Assembly (NCBI GenBank): GCA_030549335.1
Contig: CM060198.1
Span: 60,881,953-60,945,952, forward strand
DNA from: Pontederia crassipes
Lineage: Eukaryota > Streptophyta > Magnoliopsida > Commelinales > Pontederiaceae
DNA: 64,000 bases
Direction: 5' to 3'
Below are positions 11,771-24,177 of the stretch, piece after piece. Within the stretch, counting starts at the first letter, position 1, and every line of letters begins with the position of its first letter. Under the pieces are notes generated by a model. The model worked only from the letters and a program-made list of their open reading frames with translations. It ran no database searches and was not told where the DNA came from. A program made the translations under genes and the position numbers.

Positions 11771-12625
11771 TAACAATAAAGAGGACAAAGAAAAAGAATT
11801 AGACATGATTAAATTTCTGGACTTGTCCAATGTACGATCTCTTTCTTCTCTTGTTTGTTTTTTTCCCTAAATTTTTTGTTACAGTAACACACGATCATCG
11901 ATCATTAATTTGTTTCTCAAATTAACTAATTAATCAATCGATGGACGATCTCAAAGCGCCAAATTATCTCATAATTAATACAATTCTAAGCAATCCTTTG
12001 CAGGCACACCTTATAGCTATCGATCATATTCACGTGTGGGGCGAAATTAAGTCCTCTTCACATGTGCATCAACTTTATTAATTAGTTGACGTGGTGTTGC
12101 GTTAATCGTGACCAGGTTAATGGTGATTCTGGCGTACTAATTAATTAATTAATTAATTAATTAATTATATTGGTAATAATACACATGTTCTTAATTTCTT
12201 TGTTCTCGAATTGACTTCGTACCATAAAACAATCATGCATGCCTCTATAAGTCTATATAGTTGACAATATATATTACGTGGCTCGTATTTTAATTATTTG
12301 ACTAGCAAGTATCAACAGTTGTGACATTGCTCAATTAGAGCATGTGTCTGGCAAGGACCTGCACCATGTGACTGCTCAAGTATCAACCTTCTAATTAATT
12401 TGATGGACCAGGTCATAATTATTCTAGTCAAGTTTATTGAAAAGTCAGCTCCATGGCGAGATAGAAGACAGAAAACAATATTGAAAAAAAAAAAACAAAA
12501 TGCCGTCTCCGAAAGATGATTTGCGTGAATAACTTTTCTACAATGTAAACGGCGACCTACTTCGAATGTAACCATGAATTAGTAAAATTATTATTTTTAT
12601 ACCTTATTTTAAAATAAAATAAATT
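11771..12625. other. Spacer of WAK unit 2, no gene
   Basis: No coding signal is seen. An (AATT)n tract lies at about 12140-12166. From about 12395 to 12625 the sequence matches 61290-61480 and 24570-24740 (for example GTTTATTGAAAAGTC and ACAAAATGCC), the duplicated upstream block. The block is broken at 12625 by the Copia element and resumes at 17300. Confidence 0.55.
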
Positions 12626-12985
12626 TGTTGGAAATAGAACACCGATGATCGATGAATAATCAAAACAACGAAAGAAAGAGAAGATGAACACAGAGATTTA
12701 ACGTGGTAAAACTCTCTTGATCAATGTGAACAATAGAGAAACATCCACGGACAAAGGAGGCCGCCGCCAGAAATTTCCACTATGAGCCAAAAGAGAGTGT
12801 ACATCATATAAAATTCTAACCCTCATATATAAAAGTCCATACCGTGGGGGGCTTCGCCCCCCACACCCTCATATATAACGGCCCAAGCCCTCCGCTTCCG
12901 CCATAGATTCTCATTTTTCCTCCTTTTTCATTTTTTTTCTTTCATAATTTTAGGTACAGGTTACATAATTCAAGGCACTTCAACA
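12626..12985 (-). repeat. 3' LTR of the 12626-17299 Copia element
   Basis: It runs from TGTTGG to AACA. It matches 16999-17299 apart from about 60 extra bases that include a GC hairpin (GGGGGGCTTCGCCCCCC). A related segment occurs in the solo LTR at 24178-24468, so the longer form is probably the older one. Confidence 0.9.
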
Positions 12986-15900
12986 AATCTCCACCTTGAC
13001 TTTAATTTTACAAAACTCTCAAAAAAATAAAATGCTCAATATGCTCTCCTTTGCCGAATGGCCCACGAGGGCCTAGCTTGATCTTTGCGGAACGCCCGCC
13101 AAGCCTAAACAATAGTCGAACTTGACAACAAGTAAGCTCTTTGTCATCATATCTGCTGGATTGTCATGTGTGCTAATCTTCTGAACTTGAACATCTTGCT
13201 TTTCCACAATATCTCGAACAAAATGATATCTCACATTTATATGCTTTGTTCTTTCATGATGCATTTGATCTTTTGTAAGATGTATTGCACTCTGACTATC
13301 ACAATATATGACAGTAGCTTCCTCTTTCATAGTGAGCTCTCCAACTAATCCTCTCAATCAGATAGCTTCTTTCACAGCTTCATTGATGGCTATATATTCA
13401 GCTTCAGTAGTGGATAATGCTATTGTATCCTGCAAAAGAGCTTTTCAACTCACAGCACAATCAGTAATAGTAAAGACATAATCAGTTAGGGACCTTCTTC
13501 TATCAAGATCTCCTGCAAAATCTGAATCAACATAGCCAACCAGTCCAGCTGAATTTCTACCAAATTCCAAGCATACATCAGAAGTAGCTCTTAAATATCT
13601 CAGTATCCACTTAACAGCTTCCCAGTGCTTCTTTCCTGAATTAGACATATATCTACTAACAACACTGACAGCATGAGATATATCTGGACGAGTGCAAACC
13701 ATTGCATACATAATGCTACCAACTGCACTACAGTAAGGAACTTTTGACATATACATTTTGTCTTCATCAGTTTGAGGTGAACATGAAGTTGAGAGTTTAA
13801 AGTGTGCTGCAATCGGTGTACTGACAATCTTAGTATTATGCATTTCAAAACGCTCCAAGACTTTTTCAATATATTTCTGCTGAGATAGAAATAGTCTTCC
13901 TGAACTTCTATCTCTAGAAATTTCCATTTCCAAAATATTCTTTGTTGCTCCAAGATCCTTCATCTCAAATTCAGAACTTAACTTATTTTTCAAAATATTA
14001 ATTTCAGATATATCTTTCGCTGCAATTAACATATCATCAACATAAAGCAACAAATAAATGAATGAATCATCGGCAAGTTGATTCAAAATAAACACAATTA
14101 TCATATTTGCTTCTAGCAAAACCAATACTCAACATGAATGAATCAAACCTTTTATACCACTGCCGAGGGGATTGTTTAAGTTCATACAAGGACTTCTTCA
14201 GATGGCAAACTTAATCTTCTCTACCTTCAACATGAAAACCCACTGGCTGCTCCATATATATATATATCTTCTTCTAGATCGCCATGTAAGAATGCAGTCT
14301 TAACATCTAATTGCTCAAGTTCAAGATTCTGCAAAGCAACAATAACAAGCAAAGTACGAATAGAAGTATGTTTCACAACTGGAGAGAACACATCATGAAA
14401 ATCAACACCCTCCACTTGACTGAACTCTTTTGCCACCAATCTTGCTTTGTACTTTGTCTCTTCATTATTGATTCCTTCTTTCTTCTTGAACACCCATTTG
14501 CAGCCAACAATCTTCTTATTCACGGGTTGTTTTACAAGATCCCAAGTGCCATTCTTCTGTAGAGATTCCATCTCCTCCTGCATTGCTATTAACCACTTAT
14601 TATAATCAGGACTTCGAATAGTTTCAAAATAGGAGGAAGGATCAAGTAACTCAATATCTTCAGCAACACTTAATGCATAAGCGACCAGTTCTTCAAATCC
14701 GAGCCTTTGAGGTGCTTTTATTTCTCTTATCGGTCTATCACGAGCTAACATGTATTGCTGCTGAACTTGGGGTGATGTATGAACTTCAGGAACATCAGGA
14801 GTATCATTCTTGTCATTAGAAGAACTTGACAGTTCTAACTCCACCTTCTCCAAAGTTTTCTGCTTTTCTGTATCACCAATAATAGACAATTTTTTTCTCG
14901 AGTGAAACATCACAGATTCATCAAAAGTAACATCTCTACTGATAATAAATTTCTTGATTTCAGGACACCATAATCTATAACCTTTAACACCAGATTTATA
15001 ACCAAGAAATATGCACTTCCTAGCTCTAGGTTCAAGCTTTCCATCATTAACATGTGCATATGCAGGACAACCGAAAACTCTTAAATGTGAGTAATTAGGA
15101 GAATTACCTGACCACACTTCTTCAGGAATTTTTAAGTCTAAGGATCGGTGAGGAGACCGATTCACTAAGTGACATGCCAAGTTAACAGCCTCTGTCCAAA
15201 ACTCCTTGCCAAGTTCTGCATTTGACAACATACATCGTGCTCTTTCTAGTAGAGTTCTGTTCATTCTTTTTGCGACTCCATTCTGCTGTGGAGTTCTCAC
15301 AACTGTGTGATGCCTTGCAATACCTTCTTTGTCACAGAATTCATTGAACTTAGAATTACAGAATTCTAGTCCATTATCAGTCCTCAGTCTTTTCACAACT
15401 TTTCCAGATTGCTTCTCTAACAAAGTCTTTCATGACTTGAATGTTTCGAATACATCATCTTTATGCTTTAAAAAATAGACCCAAACTTTTCTAGAGAAAT
15501 CATCAATAAATGTCAGTAAATACATATTTCCTCCTTTCGAAGGAACCTGAGAAGGACCCTATAAATCTGAATGGATGTAATCAAGGGTTCCCTTCATCTT
15601 ATGAATGGCTGAGCCAAAACGAATTCTCTTCTGCTTTCCGAAGATACAATGCTCACACAGCTCTAACTTTCCAACTTTTGCACCAGGAAGAAGACCTCTG
15701 TTACTGAGAACTTGCATGCCCTTCTCACTCATATGGCCCAAATGCATGTGCCATAACTTTGGAGAACATATAAACTACCGATTTTGAGGCATTTCATCAA
15801 CACAAGAGCACCACGAGAAATTTTCATTCCATTAGACTCAGTAACAACTTTGCAACCATTTGAGTCTAAGACACCGAGAGAGATAAGATTCTTCTTTAGA

Positions 15901-16998
15901 TCAGGAACATGTCTGACTTCTGATAATGTCCTAATAATCTCATCATGCATCTTAATCTGGATGGACCCAATACCAACAGTCTTACAGGCAGCATTGTTGC
16001 CCATAAGAATGACTCCACCTTCAACAGATTTGTACGTGGAGAACCAATCTCGATTGGGACACATATGGTATGAGCATCCAGAATCGAGAATCCATTCACT
16101 TGATGATCTGGATTTGTTTGATGCCGTTACCAACAGAACATCTTCATTATCACTTTCTGCTACACCGGCATCTGCAACTTCAGCCTTTTGATTTCCCTTC
16201 TCATTGTCATCGTTAATCCTTTTATTCTTATTCTGTAATTTGTAGCACTCTGCTTTGATATGACCCTTCTTCTTGCAATAATTGCAGACTTTATCTCTGT
16301 TCTTCGACTTGGATCTAGATCTATCTTGATTTTGATTTCTCGTCTGATGTCTGCCTCTTGCGATCAGACCTGAGGCTTGATTATCAGATTTGCTGCTTGA
16401 TCCCAATTCATTATCCAACTTTACTTTGCTCAGCAGTCTGCCCTTAACATCTTCAAACGTGAGTTTGTCCCTACCGTAGATCATCGTCTCCTTAAAGGTT
16501 TTATATGAAGATGGCAGAGAACAAAGAAGTAATAGGGTCTGATCTTCATCATCAATCTTTGCATCTACGTTCTTCAAATCATTGATTAGGGCAATGAACT
16601 CACTGATATGTGATTTGATCGACGTACCTTCGGCCATACGAAAGGTGTATAGCCGCTGCTTCAACACAAGTCGATTCGCTTGGGTTTTCGTCAGATACAG
16701 AGTTTCCAACTTCGTCCAAAGATCGGCCGTTGTCTTCTCTACGAGAACTTCCTGAAGAATATCGTTCGTCAGGCACAACTGAATCGCAGACATGGCCTTC
16801 TCGTCAAGATCCTCCCAAGCGGACGCCTCCATGGCGTCAGGCTTTTGGCCCGACAGCGCCTTCTTCAACCCATTCTGAACCAGGATGACATGCATCCGAA
16901 CCTGCCACAAACTGAAATTTGTGTTCCCGTCGAACTTCTCGATGTCGAACTTCGTTGTAGTCATCTTCGCGGAAAGAAACTCGACTCTGATACCAATT

Positions 16999-17299
16999 TG
17001 TTGGGAATAGAACACCGAGGATCGATGAATAATCAAAACAACGAAAGAAAGAGAAGATGAACACAGAGATTTAACGTGGTAAAACTCTCTTGATCAATGT
17101 GAACAAGAGAGAAACATCCACGGGCAAAAAAGACCGCCGCCAGAAATTTCCACTATGAGCCAAAAGAGAGTGTACATCATATAAAACCCTAACGATCCAA
17201 GCCCTCCGCTTCCGCCACAGGTTCTCATTTTTCCTCCTTTTTCATTTTTTTTCTTTCATAATTTTTGGTACAGGGTACATAATTCAAGGCACATCAATA
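16999..17299 (-). repeat. 5' LTR of the 12626-17299 Copia element
   Basis: It is paired with 12626-12985. On the minus strand it is followed directly by the tRNA-primer site near 16981-16997. Confidence 0.9.
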
Positions 17300-17946
17300 A
17301 AATTAATATTTTATTCTAGAAAATTAGGAGATATGAATAATAATTAGTTAATTAATTTAGAAAGTAACTTTTAATTGGAGATAATATTAGCGCGTTAAAA
17401 TAGTAGATAATGTAAGAGTTTGGGTTGAATTAAATCTTTGCAATCTAATTTAGAATTATTTTATTGGACTTTCGATTGCAGTTTGAAAAGATTGAGTTTA
17501 AATTGATACTTGAAAGAATTAAATAAGAGTCTTAATTGAAATTAACCTATACCTAAAACATATCTCTTTTCCTTATAATTTATATTTTTTTTAATTTTCT
17601 GCACAAAATATCTCTTTTCCTTATAATTTTCAATCAAATAGAGGCATAAGAGCAACCGGTGGACGTACCTTTCACAATCCACAACGACAGAGTCAGAGAA
17701 CATCTAGGATGAAGTTCGCATGCAATCCTTGGTGGTATGATGATGCAGTGAACAAAGAAAGTTCATACTTTAGTAGAAGATAAATTCTTAGCAATTAATT
17801 TTTTATCAGCTTAAGGTAAGGAAGGGGATCTCTTCCTCCGGCTTTGGCTGACACACAAATCATTTTTTATCTTTTAATACCAGTAAGAATGACCAGAAAT
17901 CACCCGTTGTTTCTTTGATTTTATTTTTTCTCACTTTCTTTTTAAA
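17300..17946. repeat. Duplicated WAK upstream block, continued
   Basis: This resumes the block interrupted by the Copia element and matches 24760-25130 plus 25298-25430, and 61545-62360 (for example AACTTTTAATTGGAGATAA, GTTTGGGTTGAATTA). No gene is seen. Confidence 0.6.
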
Positions 17947-18164
17947 CGCTACAAGAAAATTATGAATTCGACAGATAATTTTCGACGGATAAATATTCTT
18001 CGCAATTTTTATGGACTTTACGACGAAAAAAATTCTTCCGAAATATCGATGATAATTTACCGACGGTCTAATCCCTCGGTAATTACCGATGGATTTGTTT
18101 CATCGAGAATTTTTTTTAATTTTTCGACGGACATCCGTCCGAAAGTTTTATTTTTCTTGCAGTG
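17947..18164. mobile_element. CACTA-type MITE, 218 bp
   Basis: It begins CGCTACAAGAAAATT and ends TTTTTCTTGCAGTG, inverted copies of a CACTA-type terminus. A 3-bp target repeat AAA flanks it (17944-17946 and 18165-18167). The inside has CGACGG / CCGTCC subterminal words. It has no coding capacity. Confidence 0.8.
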
Positions 18165-18167
18165 AAA

Positions 18168-18735
18168 TACTAAGAGTGGTCATCACTATCGATCATAAAA
18201 AAAGGTGGCTGAGTCTTATAAAAACAATGTACTTCTTTAATAGATGATGCACTCAACGGTTTAATTAATGAAAAAAAATATATAAACTTAGCTCTTTTGA
18301 CTTTGCCGTATAACTTAAGTACTAAATAATTAAATAATATAAATGAATTTTTTCATCCGCTCAATGAGATAGTTTATTTCTTGGAGCTAAATATGTCTCT
18401 TCCTGTTGTCAATTTCAATTTATTTTGTGAATGAAAAAAAAAATTAACATTAAAACAATTCAAACATTAATATAACAAACCTAGTGCCAAAATTTTTATT
18501 GAAAGACCATATCATATCCCATGTGCAATCTACTACTCTTCAAAATACATAATAAAAATAGTGTAATATGTCAATGTATATAAAGCACTTTTGTTTTTGT
18601 CATGCGGCATAAACAACAACTGAACATCAACTGAATTGTGATCAGTAATTGAACTGAATCACAATATCTCGACATTAATATCATTAATATCACAATAGCT
18701 TGTGTCGTACTACCATGATGCACCTCTAGGGCCGG
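18168..18735. other. AT-rich spacer, nothing recognised
   Basis: I see no open frame, repeat pair or RNA gene here. Confidence 0.4.
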
Positions 18736-19215
18736 ATGGGAGACATCACGCTGGTCGACCTCCCTAACGACTTCTACATCGTCAAGTTTTCAGTTGAGGA
18801 AGATGAGGACTGGGTGTTCATTGGAGGACCTTGGACGATATTTGGCCACTGCCTATCCATCTGCACCTGGACTCCCAACTTCCAACCGTGGACAACTAGG
18901 ATTTCAAAGGTGTTGTTGTGGGCACGCATCCTTGACCTGGCCTATAGATCAATTCCAAAACAGGATCGTCCTATGAAGGATTGGACTTGGCCTAGGAAAG
19001 CTGATAAAGATCAATGCTTTGACTAGGACCAAACGAGACTTTGTGCATTAAAATCAAGCTTGAAGAGAACCTCATGTCGGAAATGGAAGTTAGGGGCCCG
19101 GAGTCAGATATGAAGTGATATATGAATTATGAAGGACTCGGGCTAGCATACGTCCATTGCGATAAGATCAGCCACCGGAAAGAGGAGTGCCCTAACCTCA
19201 AACCGGCGCACGAAG
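18736..19215 (+). pseudogene. L1-type LINE ORF1 remnant (DUF4283 plus zinc knuckle)
   Basis: The frame starting MGDITLVDLPNDFYIVKFS, followed by EDWVFIGGPWTIFGHCLSI and a W.R stretch, matches the DUF4283 region common in plant L1 ORF1 proteins. About 100 nt after the first stop (19024), another frame encodes a CCHC pattern (VHCDKISHRKEECP, about 19150-19193), the usual partner of DUF4283. The remnant is truncated at both ends and frame-broken. No poly-A tail or target repeat was found. Confidence 0.65.
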
Positions 19216-19710
19216 ACCCCACCGGAGTATGCCAACTACTGAGAGAATAGAGCCTATTAATCCCATCTTTTTTACTCAAATGACATTATCTTGCATTAGT
19301 GGGATCCACATCATTAAATGTTGGATATTTAAAAAAAATGAGAGGGCAACTTTTTTGTATTTTTGTTATTTCTTATTTTGTATTTTATTTCTGTTGTAAG
19401 AATACAAAGAGGGCAACATTTTTGTCCTAAGAATAAGCACATGAATGTCAAACAACTCAAAGTTAAACTAACCAATGAATCCAAATTCAAATTATGACAT
19501 CTAATCTTAGAGGAATTCTAATTTCTTTTTATTTTTATTTTTATCACTTATTCTATTTTTCTTCCAAATTATCTTTTTCATTTTTTTTAATCCTTTAATT
19601 TTTGGATTAAATTAATAGTAATAATATTTTATTTCTGAAAGGTTGGGACCTCACACTCCTAGATACAAAATATTTCATTACAACAACTAGGTAAAAATAT
19701 TGCATACAAG
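19216..19710. other. Spacer and partial WAK 3' flank
   Basis: From about 19500 to 19715 the sequence resembles the 3' flanks of WAK-1 and WAK-2 (TTTTTGGATTAAATTAATA, TTACAACAAC). It is separated from the WAK-3 3' end by about 1.1 kb of inserted repeats (19716-20808). Confidence 0.5.
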
Positions 19711-19716
19711 AAGTCA

Positions 19717-19797
<81 letters not shown>
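19711..19797. repeat. (TA)n then (GA)n microsatellite
   Basis: About 45 bp of alternating TA are followed by about 35 bp of alternating GA. Confidence 0.9.
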
Positions 19798-19803
<6 letters not shown>

Positions 19804-19807
19804 ACCT

Positions 19808-20125
19808 TGGTGTAGAGAGCTTATTTCTTATTATTTAATTAATTTATTAATTAGAATTCATGATTAGATTAATCATATAATTTAGATGAATACATATATA
19901 TTCATTAAGATAATTTGATAATAAAAAGTATCACGTAAGACTAAATAAATTACAAGAGTTCAATTAGTCATATTTGTTAAAATAGCTTAATTATGATCAT
20001 CAGATAATCTATTGATCTTAATCTTAATTATATCTCTTATTTAACACATACTTTAACTCAATACATATTTATTTTATTAATCTAATAAGTGAAATGAGTG
20101 CTCTACACCCTACATCAAATACTTT
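19808..20125. mobile_element. MITE with CTCTACACC ends (copy in WAK-3 3' flank)
   Basis: It starts near GGTGTAGAGAGC and ends near GTGCTCTACACCC, which are inverted versions of each other. The AT-rich interior matches the insertion in WAK-3 intron 1 (about 22340-22650), with shared text such as CATATTTGTTAAAATAG. Exact ends and target repeat are not resolved. Confidence 0.55.
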
Positions 20126-20171
20126 ACATATACATTTTTCTCATGTATCTATACATCATCCAATGTTCTCA

Positions 20172-20808
20172 GAACTAGTTATCGGACCGGACTCCTTACC
20201 AAGTCGTAGTTGAACCGATCCGATCGGATTCAATCGAGTTGGGCTGAATTTTAATAAACTAATATTATTGATAATAATTCTAAAGATATAGAATAAGTTT
20301 TATGATATAATATATAAATATTAGACTAGTTACCTATTAATAATAAAAATATTAATATAATATAACTTTTAATTATTAAAACTTTATAATTATAAATAAT
20401 AATTATTAACACATAAATATAAATAGGTTATTATTGATTTATTGTTTAATGATGATAGATGTTATATTATAAGATTTTATCTTTAAATTACTCTTATTTT
20501 TTAATATTTTTTTCTTTAACACTTTCTTTTTTAATCCGTTATTTGTACCCTTTGAAAGTTTTCCTTTTTAATATTATCCAATTTTAAATACTTGTCTTTT
20601 TAATTTCTTTTCCTATTTATTTTTTATATATCATTTTCCCATCCTCTTTAACCCCCTTTTTTATTCTTTTCTTATCTTTTTTTCTTATTTTTTTTATTTT
20701 TTTATTTTGAATTGAATCGGGTTCAATTCGATTCAATATCAAAATTGATTTTGATATGAAATGGATCAAATCGGCCAGATCGACGGTCTGATCCTATTTT
20801 ACTAGCAT
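20172..20808. mobile_element. MITE-like element with CCGATC-rich ends, AT-rich core
   Basis: The ends hold GGACCGGACT, GAACCGATCCGATCGG and, at the far side, GATCGACGGTCTGATCC, with weak inverted symmetry around a very AT-rich core. Similar elements lie at about 32935-33755 and in part at 53620-53890. It separates the WAK-3 coding end from its original 3' flank. Confidence 0.4.
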
Positions 20809-20869
20809 TGATATCATCTTCCTCCTTCTATGTCCAGCACTAATTTGCTGTCCAAGCTCTGACTCACAC

Positions 20870-23862
20870 TTATCTCTCCAGTGTTGTACTCGTATGTAGA
20901 ACCGCCCAGAGGCTTTGCGTCTCTTCATTTTCCTGCTGCCCCCATGGGTGCTGCTTGTTTCTCCCCAAAGCGTGCAACCTCTCAGCAACTTCCTTCATGG
21001 ATGGCCTCTCGTCTCCACGCACACTCAAGCACTGGTGTGCAAGCTCGGCAACTTCTCTCAGCATCTGATCCATTCCCCCTAGTTCATTCAGTACATGCTG
21101 GTCTACAATTTCCTGCAGCTTGTTCTCTTTCATCGCCACCAGGAAGCTTGATGCGAGACTCTTTTTCTCCACAGAGCCCTCCGAGTAGATGGGTTTTTTG
21201 CCGGTGATGAGCTCCAGCAGCACCACTCCGAAGCTGTAGACGTCGCTCTTAGCGGTCAGTTGGTGACTGAGCAGGCTTTCGGGATCCAAGTAGCCCAGGG
21301 TTCCTTGCATGAACTGCACGAATCCGGATTCATCCATGGGCACCAGTTGCGATGCTCCGAAGTCGGACACTTTGGCGCTGCCTTTGTCGTCCAGAAGTAT
21401 GTTGAGCGACTTCACGTCGCCGTGAACGATGGACCGCGTGATCGATGAGTGCAAGTAAGCGAGCGCTTCGGCTGATTCCGAGGCGATCTTTATGCGGGTC
21501 TCAAGCCGCATCGGCGAACTCTGCTTCTTACTGTTGTGGATAGCGTCATAAACCGTGCCGCTCGACACGAACTCGTATACCAACATGGGGACGCCGACCT
21601 CGAGGCAGCAGCCCAAGAGCCTGACGACGTTTCGGTGGTTGATCTGAGAGAGGATGATGATCTCGTTGACGAACTCTTCCTTCTGGCTCTCGTCGACTAC
21701 CTTCGACCTCTTTATTGCGACCTCCCTGCCGTCGTCCAGAATTCCCTTGTAAACCATGCCGCGACCGCCAGCACCGACAACTCTGCCGTCGTCGAAGTTG
21801 TCGGTCGCCCTCTCCAGATCCATTTTGCTAAATACCGCGACGGTATCCACCTGTCTGGATTTCATCTCTTCATATAGCATGAGGCCTCCATTGCGGTCGA
21901 AGAACATTTCCTTTTCTCGCTGGTGCTTTCGCTTTTGACAGGTCATGAGCACGAAGCTACCGATGGCGACCAGGATCACAGCACCTCCGCTGATTCCTGC
22001 ACGATCACAGGGGCGCACGATCGGTGTAAGGCAAAGGAGTACATTAATAAAAACCGGAAATGCTTGTTATTTAAAGTTACTTTGATTATGATACTTACCT
22101 ACGGCCAGTTTTGCAGGTAATGGAAAGCTTTCGGCGGACTTGGTGCAGGTTCCAATTTTGGCGTCTCCATGCATGCCATGCGGACACGTACAGTCATAGC
22201 TGCCGGGCACGTTGATGCAAATTCCGTGGCAAGGGTATTGCTCTGTATCCTTGCACTCATCGATATCTGTCACAACCCGCAAGAAATAAAAAGAAAAAAA
22301 GAAAAGATTAATGTGTATGTAAATCACCTAATTCTACGCTTTCAAATAGAGTGCTTATTTTTTTATTATATAATTAATTATACTATTATAATTCATGATT
22401 AAATTAATTATATACATATTAGATTAATATATATATATTAATCTAATTTGATAATAGAAAATATTATTTAAGAATAAATAAATTATAGTCGTTAAATTGA
22501 TCATATTTGTTAAAATAGGTTGATCATATCCATCAAATATTTAAATTATCCTAATATTAATCAAATAAACTATTTAATTAATAAATATTGATGTATAATT
22601 ATTTTATTAATATAATATTGAAAATTAGTGATCTACACCCCTCAAATGTCAAATACAGTACACGTATACATTTTCCTTAAAAAAAAGACCCATTCAGTGG
22701 TTGGTATAAATCTCAGATGTTTTATAATATAAAAGAGCGAAAAGGATGAAAGTGAAACAAATATTTTAGTTGCCGAGATAGGAGCATTTAATTTCAACAA
22801 TGCTTTTAGAACTCGTATTCATCCTAATTAATTAATCATTGATTTTGATAATGAACCCCCAAAGTTTTCTTACGCCTTGTGTAATTGACACAACAAAGAT
22901 CATCCAAAAGAAGATGAAAAAGAAGAAGAAGAAGAAATTACGCCTTGCTGGTGATGGAGTTAAAATGATTATCAAGTTAAGACCGTACCGTAACATCCAT
23001 CCACCAGATATGGGTTGCCATCGTAGCCTGGCGGGCACTGGCATCGGTATCCCCCGTCGTTGGGCGAGACGAAGTGGGTGCTGTGCTTACTGACGCACAC
23101 GTCCTCCGGTGAGGAGTTGTCCCGAATCGCCCAGTCGATCACCACGGGGACCGTGTCGTCGGTGGTAAAGTTGCTTGAGTGCAGATGAGCGACAGAGAAT
23201 TTGTACCAGTTCTTGTCGGCAAGGAAAGCGTAGCTGCAGGGATAGAACTCCCACACGCTGGAGTTGTCGTAGTCGAAGGTCACATTGTATGAATGTAGCC
23301 CCTCGGGGATGGAGGTCTGGCAGCACCCGATTCCATCGCACGCCCCCTCCGTGAGACTGCCCTCATTATCGCAGAAGGACACGCATCCGCTCGCGTAGGA
23401 ACTCGTCTTGTCGTTCGCGCCTTGGATGTAAGCGAGCGTGTAGCAGCCCACGGCGAAGAACTTGTTCTCGGTATTGGAGAACTTATACATGTCGTCGTTG
23501 ATGTATGCCTCCGTAAAAGACCAATTTGCTATGCCGGTCTGGTTGTAGCATCGGGAGGCAAGGAATAGCTTCACGCGCACTTGGCCAGCTGCAAGTGAAA
23601 TGTCGGTGATCTGGACGTTGCCGGTACCAATGAAAGGTACCGGAGGATCGAACGTACTGTTGCATGTGACGTCTAGGCCTGTTCTTGCGCAGTCCGTTCC
23701 GATCCCAAACGGGTAGGGGATGCTCACGTCGCCGCACCGATCTCTGCAGCCCGGCAGCGCCATGCTCTGCGCCGAAGCTGATGGGGCTGCCCATATCAGT
23801 GCATGCAGCAGCGACGACAGCAGAGCTAGGAACAGACATGAGACCCACCTAGAAATCACCAT
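20870..23862 (-). CDS. WAK-3: wall-associated receptor kinase with frameshifted C-tail
   Basis: Exons 22989-23862, 22099-22266 and 20870-21996 give 723 codons. Intron 1 is 722 bp, against about 135 in the paralogues, because of an inserted MITE; intron 2 is 102 bp. Both are phase 1. Domains are a signal peptide, GUB_WAK (LPGCRDRCGDVSIPYPFGIG), one EGF_CA module (DIDECKDTEQYPC), a membrane span, and a full kinase with GAGGRGMVYKG, VAIK, HGDVKSLN and DFG. Compared with WAK-2, one base is lost near 20911, just after the kinase domain. The tail therefore ends LWAVLHTSTTLER and loses the shared EISVNQSLDS-type ending. The kinase itself is untouched, so function may be kept. The expected stop in the old frame would lie near 20820. 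Confidence 0.88.
22335..22690. mobile_element. MITE insertion in WAK-3 intron 1
   Basis: This AT-rich insertion (GTGATCTACACCCC near its right end) is a relative of 19808-20125. It accounts for most of the extra length of WAK-3 intron 1 and lies away from the splice sites. Confidence 0.55.
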
Positions 23863-23944
23863 GCTTAATCAAACTCCTCTAATTATAGCTGCCCAATTCG
23901 ATCGATCTCTGGGCTTTGCACTTTGCAGCTTGATTTGCATGGGC

Positions 23945-24177
23945 ATCACAGCAAATATAAATATATAGTGACCGCGTCAAGTTATTATTATTACTTCTCC
24001 TTCCGTATAACGGATGCAGCTTCACTGTCCATGGTGTGACGTTTATCGTGGACTTACGATCATCAAGTCTTCTGCTGTTATATTCCCCATGATCAATCCA
24101 ACTATCGAGTATACAGGCGTACGTATACTTTTCTCTTATAAGATTTAGAAAAAATTTTCATCGTACGTATATTTACA
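23945..24177 (-). promoter_or_regulatory. Upstream segment of WAK-3, shortened
   Basis: CTATATATTTATATTT on the minus strand (23953-23968) lies about 95 bp before the start codon. The conserved upstream text (GGATGCAGCTTCACTGTCCA, GTGTGACGTTTATCG) runs to about 24080 and then diverges. The TTGACT site present upstream of WAK-1 and WAK-2 is not seen. A solo Copia LTR begins at 24178. Confidence 0.45.

Larger units (their letters stand above)
12626..17299 (-). mobile_element. Copia LTR retrotransposon, near full length, broken
   Basis: LTRs of the TGTTGG type lie at both ends and 5-bp target repeats AAATT flank the element (12621-12625 and 17300-17304). On the minus strand the 5' LTR is followed by a TGGTATCAGAG-like primer site for initiator Met tRNA. 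Parts in order are gag with a CCHC knuckle (about 16.2-17.0 kb), protease (WILDSGCSYHM), integrase (about 14.9-15.7 kb), reverse transcriptase (about 13.5-14.6 kb) and RNase H (about 13.07-13.45 kb). The gag style suggests the Tork/TNT1 group. The reading frame is broken in roughly four places. LTR divergence of about 5 percent by eye suggests an age of one to a few million years. Confidence 0.93.
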
